NCBI GenBank assembly: GCA_001429555.1
Contig: LMSR01000014.1
Span: 304,766-368,765 of the forward strand
Reading direction: 5' to 3'
Length of the DNA stretch: 64,000 nt
From: Nocardioides sp. Soil797
Lineage (GTDB): Bacteria > Actinomycetota > Actinomycetes > Propionibacteriales > Nocardioidaceae
Positions 28,047 through 35,901 of this stretch are shown here, one piece after another. Position numbers and translations under genes: made by a program. Under the pieces are notes generated by a model. The model saw only the letters and a program-made list of their open reading frames with translations. It did not search any database and was not told the DNA's origin. Numbering within the stretch: the stretch's first letter is position 1; every line of letters begins with the position of its first letter.

Positions 28047-28409
28047 GTGAACCTTCCCAAGGACGTCCTCGGCCTGGCCGCCATCTTCGCCGTCTCCGGT
28101 GCCATCCACCTCGTCAAGCCCGAGGTCTATGAGCCGATCGTGCCGAAGATCGTCCCGGCCCGCCGCGAGGTGGTGCTCGGATCGGGTGTCGCGGAGCTGG
28201 CCTGCGCTGCCGGCCTGCTGCATCCGAGGACCCGTGGCCTCGCCGGCTGGGCCAGCGCCGGGCTGCTGCTGGCCGTCTATCCGGCCAACGTCAAGATGGC
28301 CGCCGACGCCCAGAAGCGGAAGAGCACCGGCCTGAAGGTCGGCACGCTCGCGCGGCTGCCCCTGCAGATCCCGATGATCCGCACCGCACTGAAGGCCGCT
28401 CGCGGCTGA
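28047..28409 (+). CDS. DoxX-like small membrane protein
   Basis: A 120-residue four-helix membrane protein (helices about 6-22, 42-58, 66-84 and 98-112) with GAIHLVKPEVYEPIVPK and VLGSGVAELACAAGLL, as in DoxX/MauE-like proteins. The start is GTG 28047, directly behind a -10 box. Function is unknown; relatives act in redox or thiol chemistry at the membrane. Confidence 0.7.
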   Translation: MNLPKDVLGLAAIFAVSGAIHLVKPEVYEPIVPKIVPARREVVLGSGVAELACAAGLLHPRTRGLAGWASAGLLLAVYPANVKMAADAQKRKSTGLKVGTLARLPLQIPMIRTALKAARG

Positions 28410-28421
28410 AGAGTGTGAAGC

Positions 28422-28904
28422 TCAGGGCTTCCAGAGGACCTTGAACCGCTCCATCACGATCTCCGTGTCGTCGGTGACCTCGCCGCCGGTCTCGGTGAAG
28501 AACTCGTGGTGCACGTCGCGCCAGTGCTCGAGCGACAGGTCGCCCTCGCCCTCGAGCCGGGCGTGCTCGGCGTCGACGTCGCCGAACGGCACGATGCGCA
28601 CGTCGGTGGTGGTGATCAGGGCCCTCGGCATGCCCGCCCCGTCGGTGATGATCGACAAGGTGCCGACCGTCGGGACCGGCTCCTCGCCGGAGTCGTAGTC
28701 GCGCAGGGCACTCGAGGTGGCCGTCTTGGTGCCGTCCAGCACCAACGCGAGCAGACGGTCTGCCTGGTCGGCGGTGGCACCGAAGGACCATGCCGGAGGA
28801 CGCAGCGACTCCTGCGCGTTGGAGCCGGTGTAGGCACGCAACCGGTTGAGGTTGGCGCGCACCTTGGCGTCGGCCCAGAAGCTCTCGATCGCTTGCTCAC
28901 TCAT
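28422..28904 (-). CDS. ASCH domain protein
   Basis: A 160-residue protein. The ASCH fold is shown by [15 protein letters not shown] (substrate-groove segment), [34 protein letters not shown] in pieces, and [15 protein letters not shown] domains resemble PUA and are thought to bind RNA; some are amidohydrolases on N4-acetylcytidine. ATG 28904 is supported by the -10 box at 28912-28917. Divergent from proS. Confidence 0.8.
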   Translation of the reverse strand: MSEQAIESFWADAKVRANLNRLRAYTGSNAQESLRPPAWSFGATADQADRLLALVLDGTKTATSSALRDYDSGEEPVPTVGTLSIITDGAGMPRALITTTDVRIVPFGDVDAEHARLEGEGDLSLEHWRDVHHEFFTETGGEVTDDTEIVMERFKVLWKP

Positions 28905-28911
28905 GGTGCGA

Positions 28912-28917
28912 AGCGTA
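28912..28917 (-). promoter_or_regulatory. -10 box of ASCH gene
   Basis: On the minus strand TACGCT ends 7 nt before ATG 28904, another leaderless arrangement. It faces the proS promoter 63 bp away. Confidence 0.4.
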
Positions 28918-28979
28918 CGGGGGCAGAGGTTGGTGGGCCGCGGCGGGAAACCGATGTGCGGTGGCGCGACGGGCGCGGA

Positions 28980-28985
28980 TAGCCT
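28980..28985 (+). promoter_or_regulatory. -10 box of proS, apparent leaderless start
   Basis: TAGCCT ends 7 nt before ATG 28993, with no ribosome site. This decides the start over the later in-frame ATG 29005. Confidence 0.5.
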
Positions 28986-28992
28986 TGCCCGC

Positions 28993-30765
28993 ATGATCCT
29001 TCGGATGTCCAAGCTCTTCGTCCGCACGCTACGAGACGACCCCGCCGACGCAGAGGTGCCCAGCCACCGGCTGCTCGTGCGGGCCGGCTACGTCCGTCGT
29101 GCTGCCCCGGGCATCTACACCTGGTTGCCGCTGGGCCTGCGGGTGCTGCGCAACGTCGAGGCAATCGTGCGCGAGGAGATGGATGCGATCGGTGCCCAGG
29201 AGCTCAAGTTCCCCGCACTGCTGCCCCGTGAGCCCTACGAGAAGAGCAACCGCTGGTCCGACTACGGCGACAACATCTTCCGGCTCAAGGACCGCAAGGA
29301 CGCCGACTACCTGCTCGGGCCCACCCACGAGGAGATGTTCACCCTCGCGGTCAAGGACATGTACTCGTCGTACAAGGACCTGCCCGTCTGGCTCTACCAG
29401 ATCCAGACGAAGTACCGTGACGAAGCGCGCCCCCGCGCCGGGATCCTGCGCGGACGCGAGTTCGTGATGAAGGACTCCTACTCCTTCGACACCAGCGACG
29501 AGGGCCTCGACGCGTCGTACGCCGCCCACCGCGCGGCCTACATCAGGACCTTCGACCGTCTCGGCTTCGACTACGCCATCGTCAAGGCCACCTCAGGTGC
29601 CATGGGAGGTTCGAAGTCCGAGGAGTTCCTGGCCAAGGCCGACGTTGGCGAGGACACCTACGTGCGCTGCACCAGCTGTGACTACGCGGCCAACGTCGAG
29701 GCGGTCGCCGTACGCCCGCCCGATGCCCAGTCGTACGACGAGGCTCCCGCGGCGCACGCCGAGAAGACTCCCGACACCCCGACCATCCAGACCCTGGTCG
29801 ACCACCTCAACGAGACCTTCCCGCGCGAGGACCGCCCCTGGGAAGCAGGCGACACCCTCAAGAACGTGATGGTGATGCTCAAGCACCCCGACGGCACCCG
29901 TGAGCCCCTGGCCATCGGGCTGCCCGGTGACCGTGAGGTCGACCAGAAGCGTCTTGAGGGTCAGCTCGAGCCGATCGAGGTCGAGCCCATGGACGAGAAG
30001 GAGCTGGCCCAGCACAGCGCCCTCGTCAAGGGTTACATCGGCCCCGAGGTCCTGGGCGAGGAGTCGAAGTCAGGCATCCGCTACCTCGTCGACCCCCGGG
30101 TGGTCGAAGGCACCCGTTGGGTGACAGGTGCCAACGTCGCCGGCAGCCACGTGCTCGATCTGGTCGCGGGGCGTGACTTCACCGCCGACGGCACCGTCGA
30201 GGCGGCGGAGGTCCGTGACGGCGACCCCTGCCCCAACTGTGAGGGCGGCACGCTCGAGACGGCGCGCGGCATCGAGATGGGGCACATCTTCCAGCTGGGT
30301 CGGCTCTACGCTGAGGCGCTCGATCTCAAGGTGCTCGACGAGAACGGCAAGCTGGTCACGGTGACCATGGGCTCCTACGGCATCGGGGTCTCCCGTGCCG
30401 TCGGCGCCATTGCCGAGGGCAACAACGACGAGCTCGGCCTGGTCTGGCCCCGCGAGATCGCGCCCGCCGACGTCCACCTCGTCGCCACCGGCAAGGACCC
30501 CGACATCTACGCCGCCGCCGAGCGCATCGCGGCCGACCTGTCCAAGGCCGGCCTCGACGTCATCTTCGACGATCGTCCGACCAAGGTCAGCCCCGGCGTG
30601 AAGTTCAAGGACGCCGAGCTGATCGGTGTCCCCACCATTGCGGTGGTGGGCCGTGGCCTCGCCGACGACGGCACCATCGAGGTCAAGGACCGGCGCAGCG
30701 GCGAGCGTGAGAACGTCGCGCTCGGCGACGTGGTGCGCCACCTGACCAACCTCACCAAGGGCTGA
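28993..30765 (+). CDS. proS: Prolyl-tRNA synthetase (bacterial type)
   Basis: A 590-residue class II synthetase that charges tRNA-Pro. Motif 1 region ([24 protein letters not shown]), motif 2 ([25 protein letters not shown] in pieces) and motif 3 (GSYGIGVSR) are present. An editing (INS) domain lies between motifs 2 and 3 (about 225-405), as in bacterial ProRS. The anticodon-binding domain closes the protein. Confidence 0.97.
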   Translation: MILRMSKLFVRTLRDDPADAEVPSHRLLVRAGYVRRAAPGIYTWLPLGLRVLRNVEAIVREEMDAIGAQELKFPALLPREPYEKSNRWSDYGDNIFRLKDRKDADYLLGPTHEEMFTLAVKDMYSSYKDLPVWLYQIQTKYRDEARPRAGILRGREFVMKDSYSFDTSDEGLDASYAAHRAAYIRTFDRLGFDYAIVKATSGAMGGSKSEEFLAKADVGEDTYVRCTSCDYAANVEAVAVRPPDAQSYDEAPAAHAEKTPDTPTIQTLVDHLNETFPREDRPWEAGDTLKNVMVMLKHPDGTREPLAIGLPGDREVDQKRLEGQLEPIEVEPMDEKELAQHSALVKGYIGPEVLGEESKSGIRYLVDPRVVEGTRWVTGANVAGSHVLDLVAGRDFTADGTVEAAEVRDGDPCPNCEGGTLETARGIEMGHIFQLGRLYAEALDLKVLDENGKLVTVTMGSYGIGVSRAVGAIAEGNNDELGLVWPREIAPADVHLVATGKDPDIYAAAERIAADLSKAGLDVIFDDRPTKVSPGVKFKDAELIGVPTIAVVGRGLADDGTIEVKDRRSGERENVALGDVVRHLTNLTKG

Positions 30766-30774
30766 GTCCGCGAA

Positions 30775-31359
30775 GTGGGACCGCTGGATAGGGCGGTCGC
30801 GCGACGGGATCGGGCCCGGCAGGACAGTGCCGTCGACGTCGCCCGCACCAAGGGATGGCGGGTCGAGAGCGGGGAGCTTCTCGTCGGCCGGGTCTTCGAC
30901 CAACGCTTTGCGGCAGAGCGGGCGACGCCGGTGGCGTGCGACCTGGTCATCGACGGTGGCCCGGAAGGGTTCGTCGCCGAGTCCTGGCGTGTCGATGCCC
31001 GCAACCTGGGCTCACCGATCCGGTTGGCCGGGCGTCAACACCTCCTTCGGGTGCCCTGTCCGGGCACGCCTCGGTTCCTGGTCAAGGGTGTGCCCCGACG
31101 CAGCGAGCTGCGGCTCTTCCCGCGAGCGTTCAAGGACCAGACAGGCTTCTTCAAGGCACCCATGATGATGGTGGTCGCGGGGGAGTTCGCCGAGGTTCAC
31201 GGACGGATCGCACCCTTGCTCGAGGCGATCAGCACCAGCCGAGGATGGGTGATCGGCCTGGACGACGAGTTGGTCCTGATGTCGTCGAGCGAGCCTGACG
31301 GTGCCCTGCTGGAGCTGCGTCTCGGCCTGGCACGGGCCGTCGTGACCGCCCTGGGCTGA
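30775..31359 (+). CDS. Hypothetical protein
   Basis: A 194-residue protein of unknown family, starting at GTG 30775, 9 nt after proS. It has no signal peptide or membrane helix. The centre has FLVKGVPRRSELRLFPRAFKDQTGFF and the end is a smooth alpha/beta-like stretch (GWVIGLDDELVLMSSS). Codon use is normal for the window, which supports a real gene. I cannot assign a function. Confidence 0.65.
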   Translation: MGPLDRAVARRDRARQDSAVDVARTKGWRVESGELLVGRVFDQRFAAERATPVACDLVIDGGPEGFVAESWRVDARNLGSPIRLAGRQHLLRVPCPGTPRFLVKGVPRRSELRLFPRAFKDQTGFFKAPMMMVVAGEFAEVHGRIAPLLEAISTSRGWVIGLDDELVLMSSSEPDGALLELRLGLARAVVTALG

Positions 31360-31379
31360 GTGTTCGCTGCTCCGCTCGG

Positions 31380-31385
31380 TAGCCT
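31380..31385 (+). promoter_or_regulatory. -10 box of HAD gene, apparent leaderless start
   Basis: TAGCCT ends 6 nt before ATG 31392. Confidence 0.45.
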
Positions 31386-31391
31386 CCGTCC

Positions 31392-32120
31392 ATGCAGACC
31401 GGACACCTGGACGCTGTCATCTTCGACTGGGGCGGGACCCTCACCCAGTGGCACGACATCGACTTCCACGCCGAGTCTCTGGCCCTGGCTCAAGCCGTGA
31501 TCTCCACGCCGAGCCGGGGCGACGACCATCATGCGTACGCCGCCCGCCTGCACGCCGCGGGGGACGCGGTCTGGGGACGCTCCCGCGACCACCAGCAGAG
31601 CTCGACCGTGGCCGACCTGTTCACCGAGGCCGGGCTCGAGCACGACCCCGACCTGCTCGCTGCCTATCGCGAGTTCTGGGAGCCCCACACCGGTACCGAC
31701 CCGCAGGTGGCGCCGTTGTTCGAGGCGCTGCGCAGTCTCGGACTCAAGGTGGGCGTGCTCTCCAACACGATCTGGCCCCGGGCCTGGCACGAGGAGTTCT
31801 TCCGGCGCGACGGGGTCGCCAACCTGATCGACGGCGACGTCTACACCAGCGAGATCCCGTGGACGAAGCCGTCACCGGACGCGTTCGGTGCGGCCATGGC
31901 CGCGGTCGGAGTCGACGAGCCGGCCCGCTGCGTCTATGTCGGCGACCGGCTCTTCGACGACATCTGGGGAGCTCGCAACGCCGGCATGCGCGCCATCCAC
32001 GTTCCACACAGTGCCATTCCGCGCAACCAGGTCGGGCACACGGAGGGCGAGCCGGATGCGGTGGTCCAGGAGCTGTCCGAGGTCGTGGACGTCGTGCGCG
32101 GCTGGCACCACCCGGCGTGA
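31392..32120 (+). CDS. HAD family hydrolase
   Basis: A 242-residue HAD hydrolase. Motif I is FDWGGTLT: the nucleophile Asp is present but the second Asp of DxD is Gly, which is seen in a known subgroup and may change the chemistry. Motif II is VLSNT, motif III the Lys in PWTKPSPDAF, and motif IV GDRLFDDIWGA. The substrate is probably a small phosphorylated metabolite; which one is unknown. Confidence 0.83.
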   Translation: MQTGHLDAVIFDWGGTLTQWHDIDFHAESLALAQAVISTPSRGDDHHAYAARLHAAGDAVWGRSRDHQQSSTVADLFTEAGLEHDPDLLAAYREFWEPHTGTDPQVAPLFEALRSLGLKVGVLSNTIWPRAWHEEFFRRDGVANLIDGDVYTSEIPWTKPSPDAFGAAMAAVGVDEPARCVYVGDRLFDDIWGARNAGMRAIHVPHSAIPRNQVGHTEGEPDAVVQELSEVVDVVRGWHHPA

Positions 32121-32126
32121 TCTCAA

Positions 32127-32180
32127 CTGCAGAACTTGGCGATCAACTATTGCAAGTTTCTGCAGTGCAAGAACCTGCAG
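32127..32180. repeat. Three TGCAAG...CTGCAG-type motifs
   Basis: CTGCAGAACTTG (32127-32138, inverted), TTGCAAGTTTCTGCAG (32150-32165) and GTGCAAGAACCTGCAG (32165-32180) form an imperfect inverted and direct repeat set just after the HAD gene. A close match, TTGCAAGAAATTGCAG, lies upstream of the M4 protease (57725-57740). They resemble operators of LacI/MalR-type regulators, but here they sit between convergent genes. Confidence 0.45.
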
Positions 32181-32253
32181 GCGCTGGGTGCTGGGCACAG
32201 CAGGAGAACTGAGGAAGTATTCCTGTCAGCGGAGTTCACCACCCAGTGAACAA

Positions 32254-32294
32254 CCCGGTGTCGGGGAAGATCTCGGGGCCTCCCCGACACCGGG
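32254..32294. terminator. Bidirectional terminator hairpin
   Basis: A perfect 14-bp stem (32254-32267 with 32281-32294, CCCGGTGTCGGGGA) has a 13-nt loop. It lies between the convergent HAD and ferritin-like genes. Confidence 0.75.
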
Positions 32295-32318
32295 CCCGCC
32301 CTCCGAGTCGCAGCCGAC

Positions 32319-32741
32319 TCAGGTGTCGATGCCCGGCAGGTCCTGCGGGGTTCCACCGAACTCGAGCTCCCGAAGGCCGGTGTCGATGAGGGCGTTGATC
32401 GCCCAGGTGCGCTCGTCGTCGACGGTGCGCGCGACCAGGTCGGAGTAGGTCGCGGCGCAGCGCTGCTCGATCTGCAGGCCCGCGGCCTTCACCTCGCCCG
32501 GGGTGCGCAATCGGTTGGGCAGCTCATAGCCGACCTCGGAGGGCACGGGGGACTCCCCGGCGTCGCGGATCCATCGGACCAGCTGGTCGCGTCGCCCGCG
32601 GTGGGCGGTGTAGCCACTGCTGACGACCTCGAAGAGCTTCGCCTGCGACGACTGCGACGTCTGACCACCCAAGGTGGCATAGAGCCACACCGCGGCGTGC
32701 TCGGCGGCCAGAGCGGTCTGCAGCGCGGACGTGTCGCTCAT
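32319..32741 (-). CDS. Ferritin-like protein (DUF4439)
   Basis: A 140-residue four-helix protein. It starts with TALAAEHAAVWLYATLGGQT and continues with helices carrying HRGRRDQL and YSDLVARTVDDERTWAINALID. The EH pair and later Glu residues are typical of the DUF4439 ferritin-like family in Actinobacteria. Metal binding is likely but not shown. ATG 32741 overlaps the stop of the upstream lipoprotein gene by 4 bp. Confidence 0.8.
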   Translation of the reverse strand: MSDTSALQTALAAEHAAVWLYATLGGQTSQSSQAKLFEVVSSGYTAHRGRRDQLVRWIRDAGESPVPSEVGYELPNRLRTPGEVKAAGLQIEQRCAATYSDLVARTVDDERTWAINALIDTGLRELEFGGTPQDLPGIDT

Positions 32742-33238
32742 GGCGCACTCACCTTCACCGTGGGCAGGAGTTGTCGGTGCTGGGCGACGCCGGCGGCCAC
32801 CGCGGCCAGGGTGCGGGCGAGCGGTCCGCTCGAGACATCCGCGGCGAGCCCGGACAGGGTGCTCTGCAGCGTGGCCTCGCGACGGCGTACGGCGGCCAGG
32901 GCGGCCCCGCTCGTTCCGGGCACGGCCACGTCGGTGGTGCCGGCGGCACGATCTGGGTCCAGCAGGGCCAGGTGCGCGGTGTGCAGCGAGGTCAGCTCGG
33001 CCAGGGGTTCGGAGAGCCCGATGTGCTTGGCGGACGCAGCCTCGACGAAGTCCTGGACCTCGGCGATCGCGGCGACCGCGGCCTCGACCTGCTCGGAGTC
33101 GGGGATGGCCTTCGGGGCGTCCGGCTCCGGTGTCGTGGAGGATTCGTCGGCCGGTCCCCACCGGCAGCCGGCGGCCAGCAGCAGCGGTACGGCGGCCAAC
33201 GTCGTACGTCGCGAAACGAGGCGTGAGGAGATCGGCAC
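32738..33238 (-). CDS. Putative lipoprotein, ferritin-like partner
   Basis: A 166-residue lipoprotein with signal peptide VSRRTTLAAVPLLLAAGC (lipobox LAAGC, also an RR pair near the start). The mature part is Ala-rich and helical, with EQVEAAVAAIAEVQDFVEAAS and HTAHLALLDPD, consistent with a diverged four-helix ferritin-like bundle. It is coupled to the DUF4439 gene, and the pair commonly precedes rimP in Actinobacteria. Confidence 0.72.
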   Translation of the reverse strand: MPISSRLVSRRTTLAAVPLLLAAGCRWGPADESSTTPEPDAPKAIPDSEQVEAAVAAIAEVQDFVEAASAKHIGLSEPLAELTSLHTAHLALLDPDRAAGTTDVAVPGTSGAALAAVRRREATLQSTLSGLAADVSSGPLARTLAAVAAGVAQHRQLLPTVKVSAP

Positions 33239-33317
33239 CCGCAGACTCTAACGCCCGGTCTTGATCCCTGGAGATTGCCGCTATGGTTGGGCCGACAACA
33301 GCACAAGGAGGTCGCCC

Positions 33318-33800
33318 ATGAGCAGCGCCAAGTCTGACGCAACCAGGGATCGCATCGAAGCGGAACTCATTGACCCCCTGTCGGCCTTCGGGCTCGACGT
33401 CGAAGCAGTGGAGATCACTCCTGCCGGAAAACGCCGCGTGCTGCGCGTCGCCGTCGACAAGGACGGCGGAGTCACCCTCGACGACGTCGCCGAGGCAACC
33501 CGTGAGATCGAGCGAGTGCTCGACGGCTCCGACGTGATGGGGGAGCACCCCTACACGCTCGAGGTCACCTCGCGTGGTGTCGACCGGCCGTTGACCCTGC
33601 CTCGCCACTGGCGGCGCAACGAAGACCGGTTGGTGAAGGTGTCGCTGGTCGAGGAGGGTGAGCTCGAGGGTCGCATCAGCTCTTCGACAGACACCTCAGT
33701 CGCCCTTGACGTCGACGGTTCCATCCAAGAAATTGCCTACGCCGACATCTCGAAGGCCAAGGTCCAGATCGAGTTCAACCGAAAGAGCAGGGACGTCTGA
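33318..33800 (+). CDS. rimP: Ribosome maturation factor RimP
   Basis: A 160-residue 30S assembly factor. N-terminal domain ([23 protein letters not shown]), the [17 protein letters not shown] signature and a C-terminal SH3-like domain are visible. ATG 33318 follows AAGGAGGT. A possible promoter is TTGATC (33261-33266) with TATGGT (33282-33287), though the 15-bp spacing is short. First gene of rimP-nusA. Confidence 0.95.
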   Translation: MSSAKSDATRDRIEAELIDPLSAFGLDVEAVEITPAGKRRVLRVAVDKDGGVTLDDVAEATREIERVLDGSDVMGEHPYTLEVTSRGVDRPLTLPRHWRRNEDRLVKVSLVEEGELEGRISSSTDTSVALDVDGSIQEIAYADISKAKVQIEFNRKSRDV

Positions 33801-34789
33801 TGGACATCGACCTGAGCATCCTCCGCATGCTCGAGCAGGAGAAGGAGATCAAGTTCTCCGTCCTGGTGGAGGCGATCGAGCAAGCCCTGCTCACTGCCTA
33901 CCAGAAGACCGCGGGCGCCCAGTCGCGAGCGCGTGTGGTCCTGGACCAGAAGACCGGCCATGTGTCGGTGCTGGCAGCCGAGCTCGATGACGAGGGCAAC
34001 GTCATCGGCGAGTACGAGGACACCCCCGACGGCTTCGGCCGGATCGCCGCCACGACCGCGAAGCAGATCATGCTGCAGCGGTTGCGCGACGCCGAGGACG
34101 AGATCAAGTTCGGTGAGTTCTCCGGCAAGGAGGGCGACATCATCTCCGGCATCATCCAGCAGGGTCGCAACCCCGACGACGTCATGGTCGACCTCGGCAA
34201 GCTCGAGGCACTGTTGCCCCTGGGGGAGCGGGTGCCGGGCGAGAAGTACGAGCACGGCGAGCGGATCAAGTGCATGGTCGTCTCCGTGCGCAAGGGAATG
34301 CGCGGCCCGCAGATCACCTTGTCGCGCACCCATCCCAACCTGGTCCGCAAGCTCTTCGCACTCGAGGTCCCCGAGATCGCGGACGGCACCGTCGAGATCG
34401 CGGCGATCGCCCGCGAGGCCGGTCACCGCACCAAGATCGCGGTGCATTCCAGGGTGCAGGGCGTGAACGCCAAGGGTGCCTGCATCGGCCCGATGGGCCA
34501 GCGAGTGCGCAACATCATGTCCGAACTGCACGGCGAGAAGATCGACATCGTCGACTGGTCGGAGGACCCCGCCGAGTTGGTGGCCCACGCCCTGTCGCCG
34601 GCCCGGGTCCGCTCGGTCGAGATCATCTCGCTGGAGGAGCGCTCCGCACGCGTCATCGTGCCCGACTTCCAGCTCTCGTTGGCGATCGGCAAGGAGGGGC
34701 AGAACGCCCGCCTGGCCGCTCGTCTCACGGGTTGGCGCATCGACATCCGCTCCGACGACGAAGCAGGTGCGCAGGCCACTCGAGGCTGA
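33800..34789 (+). CDS. nusA: Transcription termination/antitermination factor NusA
   Basis: A 329-residue NusA with the N-terminal RNA-polymerase-binding domain, the S1 domain (about 135-200), and two KH domains (first [19 protein letters not shown], second [22 protein letters not shown]). It lacks the C-terminal acidic repeats of E. coli, as usual in Actinobacteria. Its ATG overlaps the last base of the rimP stop (TGATG). Confidence 0.96.
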   Translation: MDIDLSILRMLEQEKEIKFSVLVEAIEQALLTAYQKTAGAQSRARVVLDQKTGHVSVLAAELDDEGNVIGEYEDTPDGFGRIAATTAKQIMLQRLRDAEDEIKFGEFSGKEGDIISGIIQQGRNPDDVMVDLGKLEALLPLGERVPGEKYEHGERIKCMVVSVRKGMRGPQITLSRTHPNLVRKLFALEVPEIADGTVEIAAIAREAGHRTKIAVHSRVQGVNAKGACIGPMGQRVRNIMSELHGEKIDIVDWSEDPAELVAHALSPARVRSVEIISLEERSARVIVPDFQLSLAIGKEGQNARLAARLTGWRIDIRSDDEAGAQATRG

Positions 34790-34801
34790 GCCGCGTCCAG
34801 C

Positions 34802-35386
34802 TCACCAGGATCGGCAGACCCAGTCGTCGCCGTCGATGTCGATCTCGATGGCGTCACAGTTGGCCAGCTGGGTCGGCTCGACGCCCGACATCCGCGCCAG
34901 GGCAGGCACCCCCAGGCGCATCAGGCCACCGTGGCTGATCACCAGCACGGCCTCGCCACGGTGCTGGTCGGCAATGTCGGACAAGCCTGAGCGGAGCCGG
35001 TCGATGCCCTCACTTCCGGTCTCGGCGCCGGGAGTGCGGGCGTCGAGTTCTCCGTCGAGCCAGCGCAGGTAGACCTCGGCGAACGGGTCGTCGGCGCGGG
35101 GGAGCCCGGCGTACTCCCCGCAGGAGAACTCGGCGAGCGCGGAGTGGGTGCTCACCGCCACGCCGAGGCGTGCGGCGGCGATCTCCCCGGTCTGCACGGC
35201 GCGGGCAAGGGTGCTGGTGTGCACGTGGGCGATCTTGCGCTCGCGCAACTTCTCGGCGAGCTCACTGGCCTGTTTGCGTCCCAACCCGGTCAGCGAGCCA
35301 CCCTCGTCGGCGAGCAGGTCGGACTCGTACTCCGTCTCGCCGTGCCGGGCCAGGATGATCCGACTGGCACACTGCAGATCACTCAT
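34802..35386 (-). CDS. Histidine phosphatase (phosphoglycerate mutase-like)
   Basis: A 194-residue protein with the RHGET motif (nucleophile His), Glu in ALAEFSCGEY and the second His in VISHGGLMRL. It is of the small acid phosphatase type rather than glycolytic mutase. The substrate is unknown. It is inserted on the opposite strand between nusA and ylxR, which in many Actinobacteria are adjacent. Confidence 0.85.
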   Translation of the reverse strand: MSDLQCASRIILARHGETEYESDLLADEGGSLTGLGRKQASELAEKLRERKIAHVHTSTLARAVQTGEIAAARLGVAVSTHSALAEFSCGEYAGLPRADDPFAEVYLRWLDGELDARTPGAETGSEGIDRLRSGLSDIADQHRGEAVLVISHGGLMRLGVPALARMSGVEPTQLANCDAIEIDIDGDDWVCRSW

Positions 35387-35422
35387 GGCGACAGGCTACT
35401 TCGCGTGGGTGAGGGATACCGG

Positions 35423-35452
35423 TTCGATGTTGGGGCCGGCAACGGCTAGACT
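35423..35452 (+). promoter_or_regulatory. Promoter of ylxR-infB
   Basis: TTCGAT (35423-35428) and TAGACT (35447-35452) have 18-bp spacing. The -10 box ends 8 nt before GTG 35461, so ylxR is probably leaderless. The inserted phosphatase gene explains why ylxR needs its own promoter. Confidence 0.55.
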
Positions 35453-35460
35453 CTTCGCTG

Positions 35461-35766
35461 GTGGTTACGACTGGCAACACTCCCGCGCGCCCACGCCCTG
35501 TGCGTATGTGTGTGGGGTGTCGCGATCGGGCCACCACGTTTGAGTTGATCCGGGTTGTCGCCGGGTCGGATGACCACGGCCCCGCCGTGGTGCCCGATCC
35601 CGACGGCACGGCTCCTGGGCGGGGTGCACACCTGCATCCCACACCTGCGTGCCTCGACCTGGCAGTGCGCAGACGGGCATTCCCGCGGGCCTTGCGGCAC
35701 GAGGGTGGCCTGGATGTCACCGCCCTGCGCGAACTGATCAACGCCAACACTGACAGCACACCGTGA
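35461..35766 (+). CDS. YlxR family RNA-binding protein
   Basis: A 101-residue DUF448/YlxR protein, identified by PVRMCVGCRDR near residue 15 and the C-terminal RRRAFPRALRH. YlxR proteins lie between nusA and infB in most bacteria. They bind RNA, and in one well-studied case RNase P. The region 35767-35901 after it has no gene; it carries only the infB ribosome site. Confidence 0.9.
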   Translation: MVTTGNTPARPRPVRMCVGCRDRATTFELIRVVAGSDDHGPAVVPDPDGTAPGRGAHLHPTPACLDLAVRRRAFPRALRHEGGLDVTALRELINANTDSTP

Positions 35767-35901
35767 TTGACCTACAGGAACTGGAGCAGCAGCTCATGAG
35801 CACTCGATGAGTACTTCCCGATGAGTTTGCACAACCACTAACGGTCCGAATCACCTCCTCCTGCAATCGGCAGCGTCGGGGCTCGGGCCAGAAGGAGAAG
35901 C

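Noticed and set aside
25706-28117. 803-codon minus-strand open frame across ispG and the GNAT gene
   Set aside because: It is antisense to well-supported genes and arises from GC-biased codon use; its translation has no family features.
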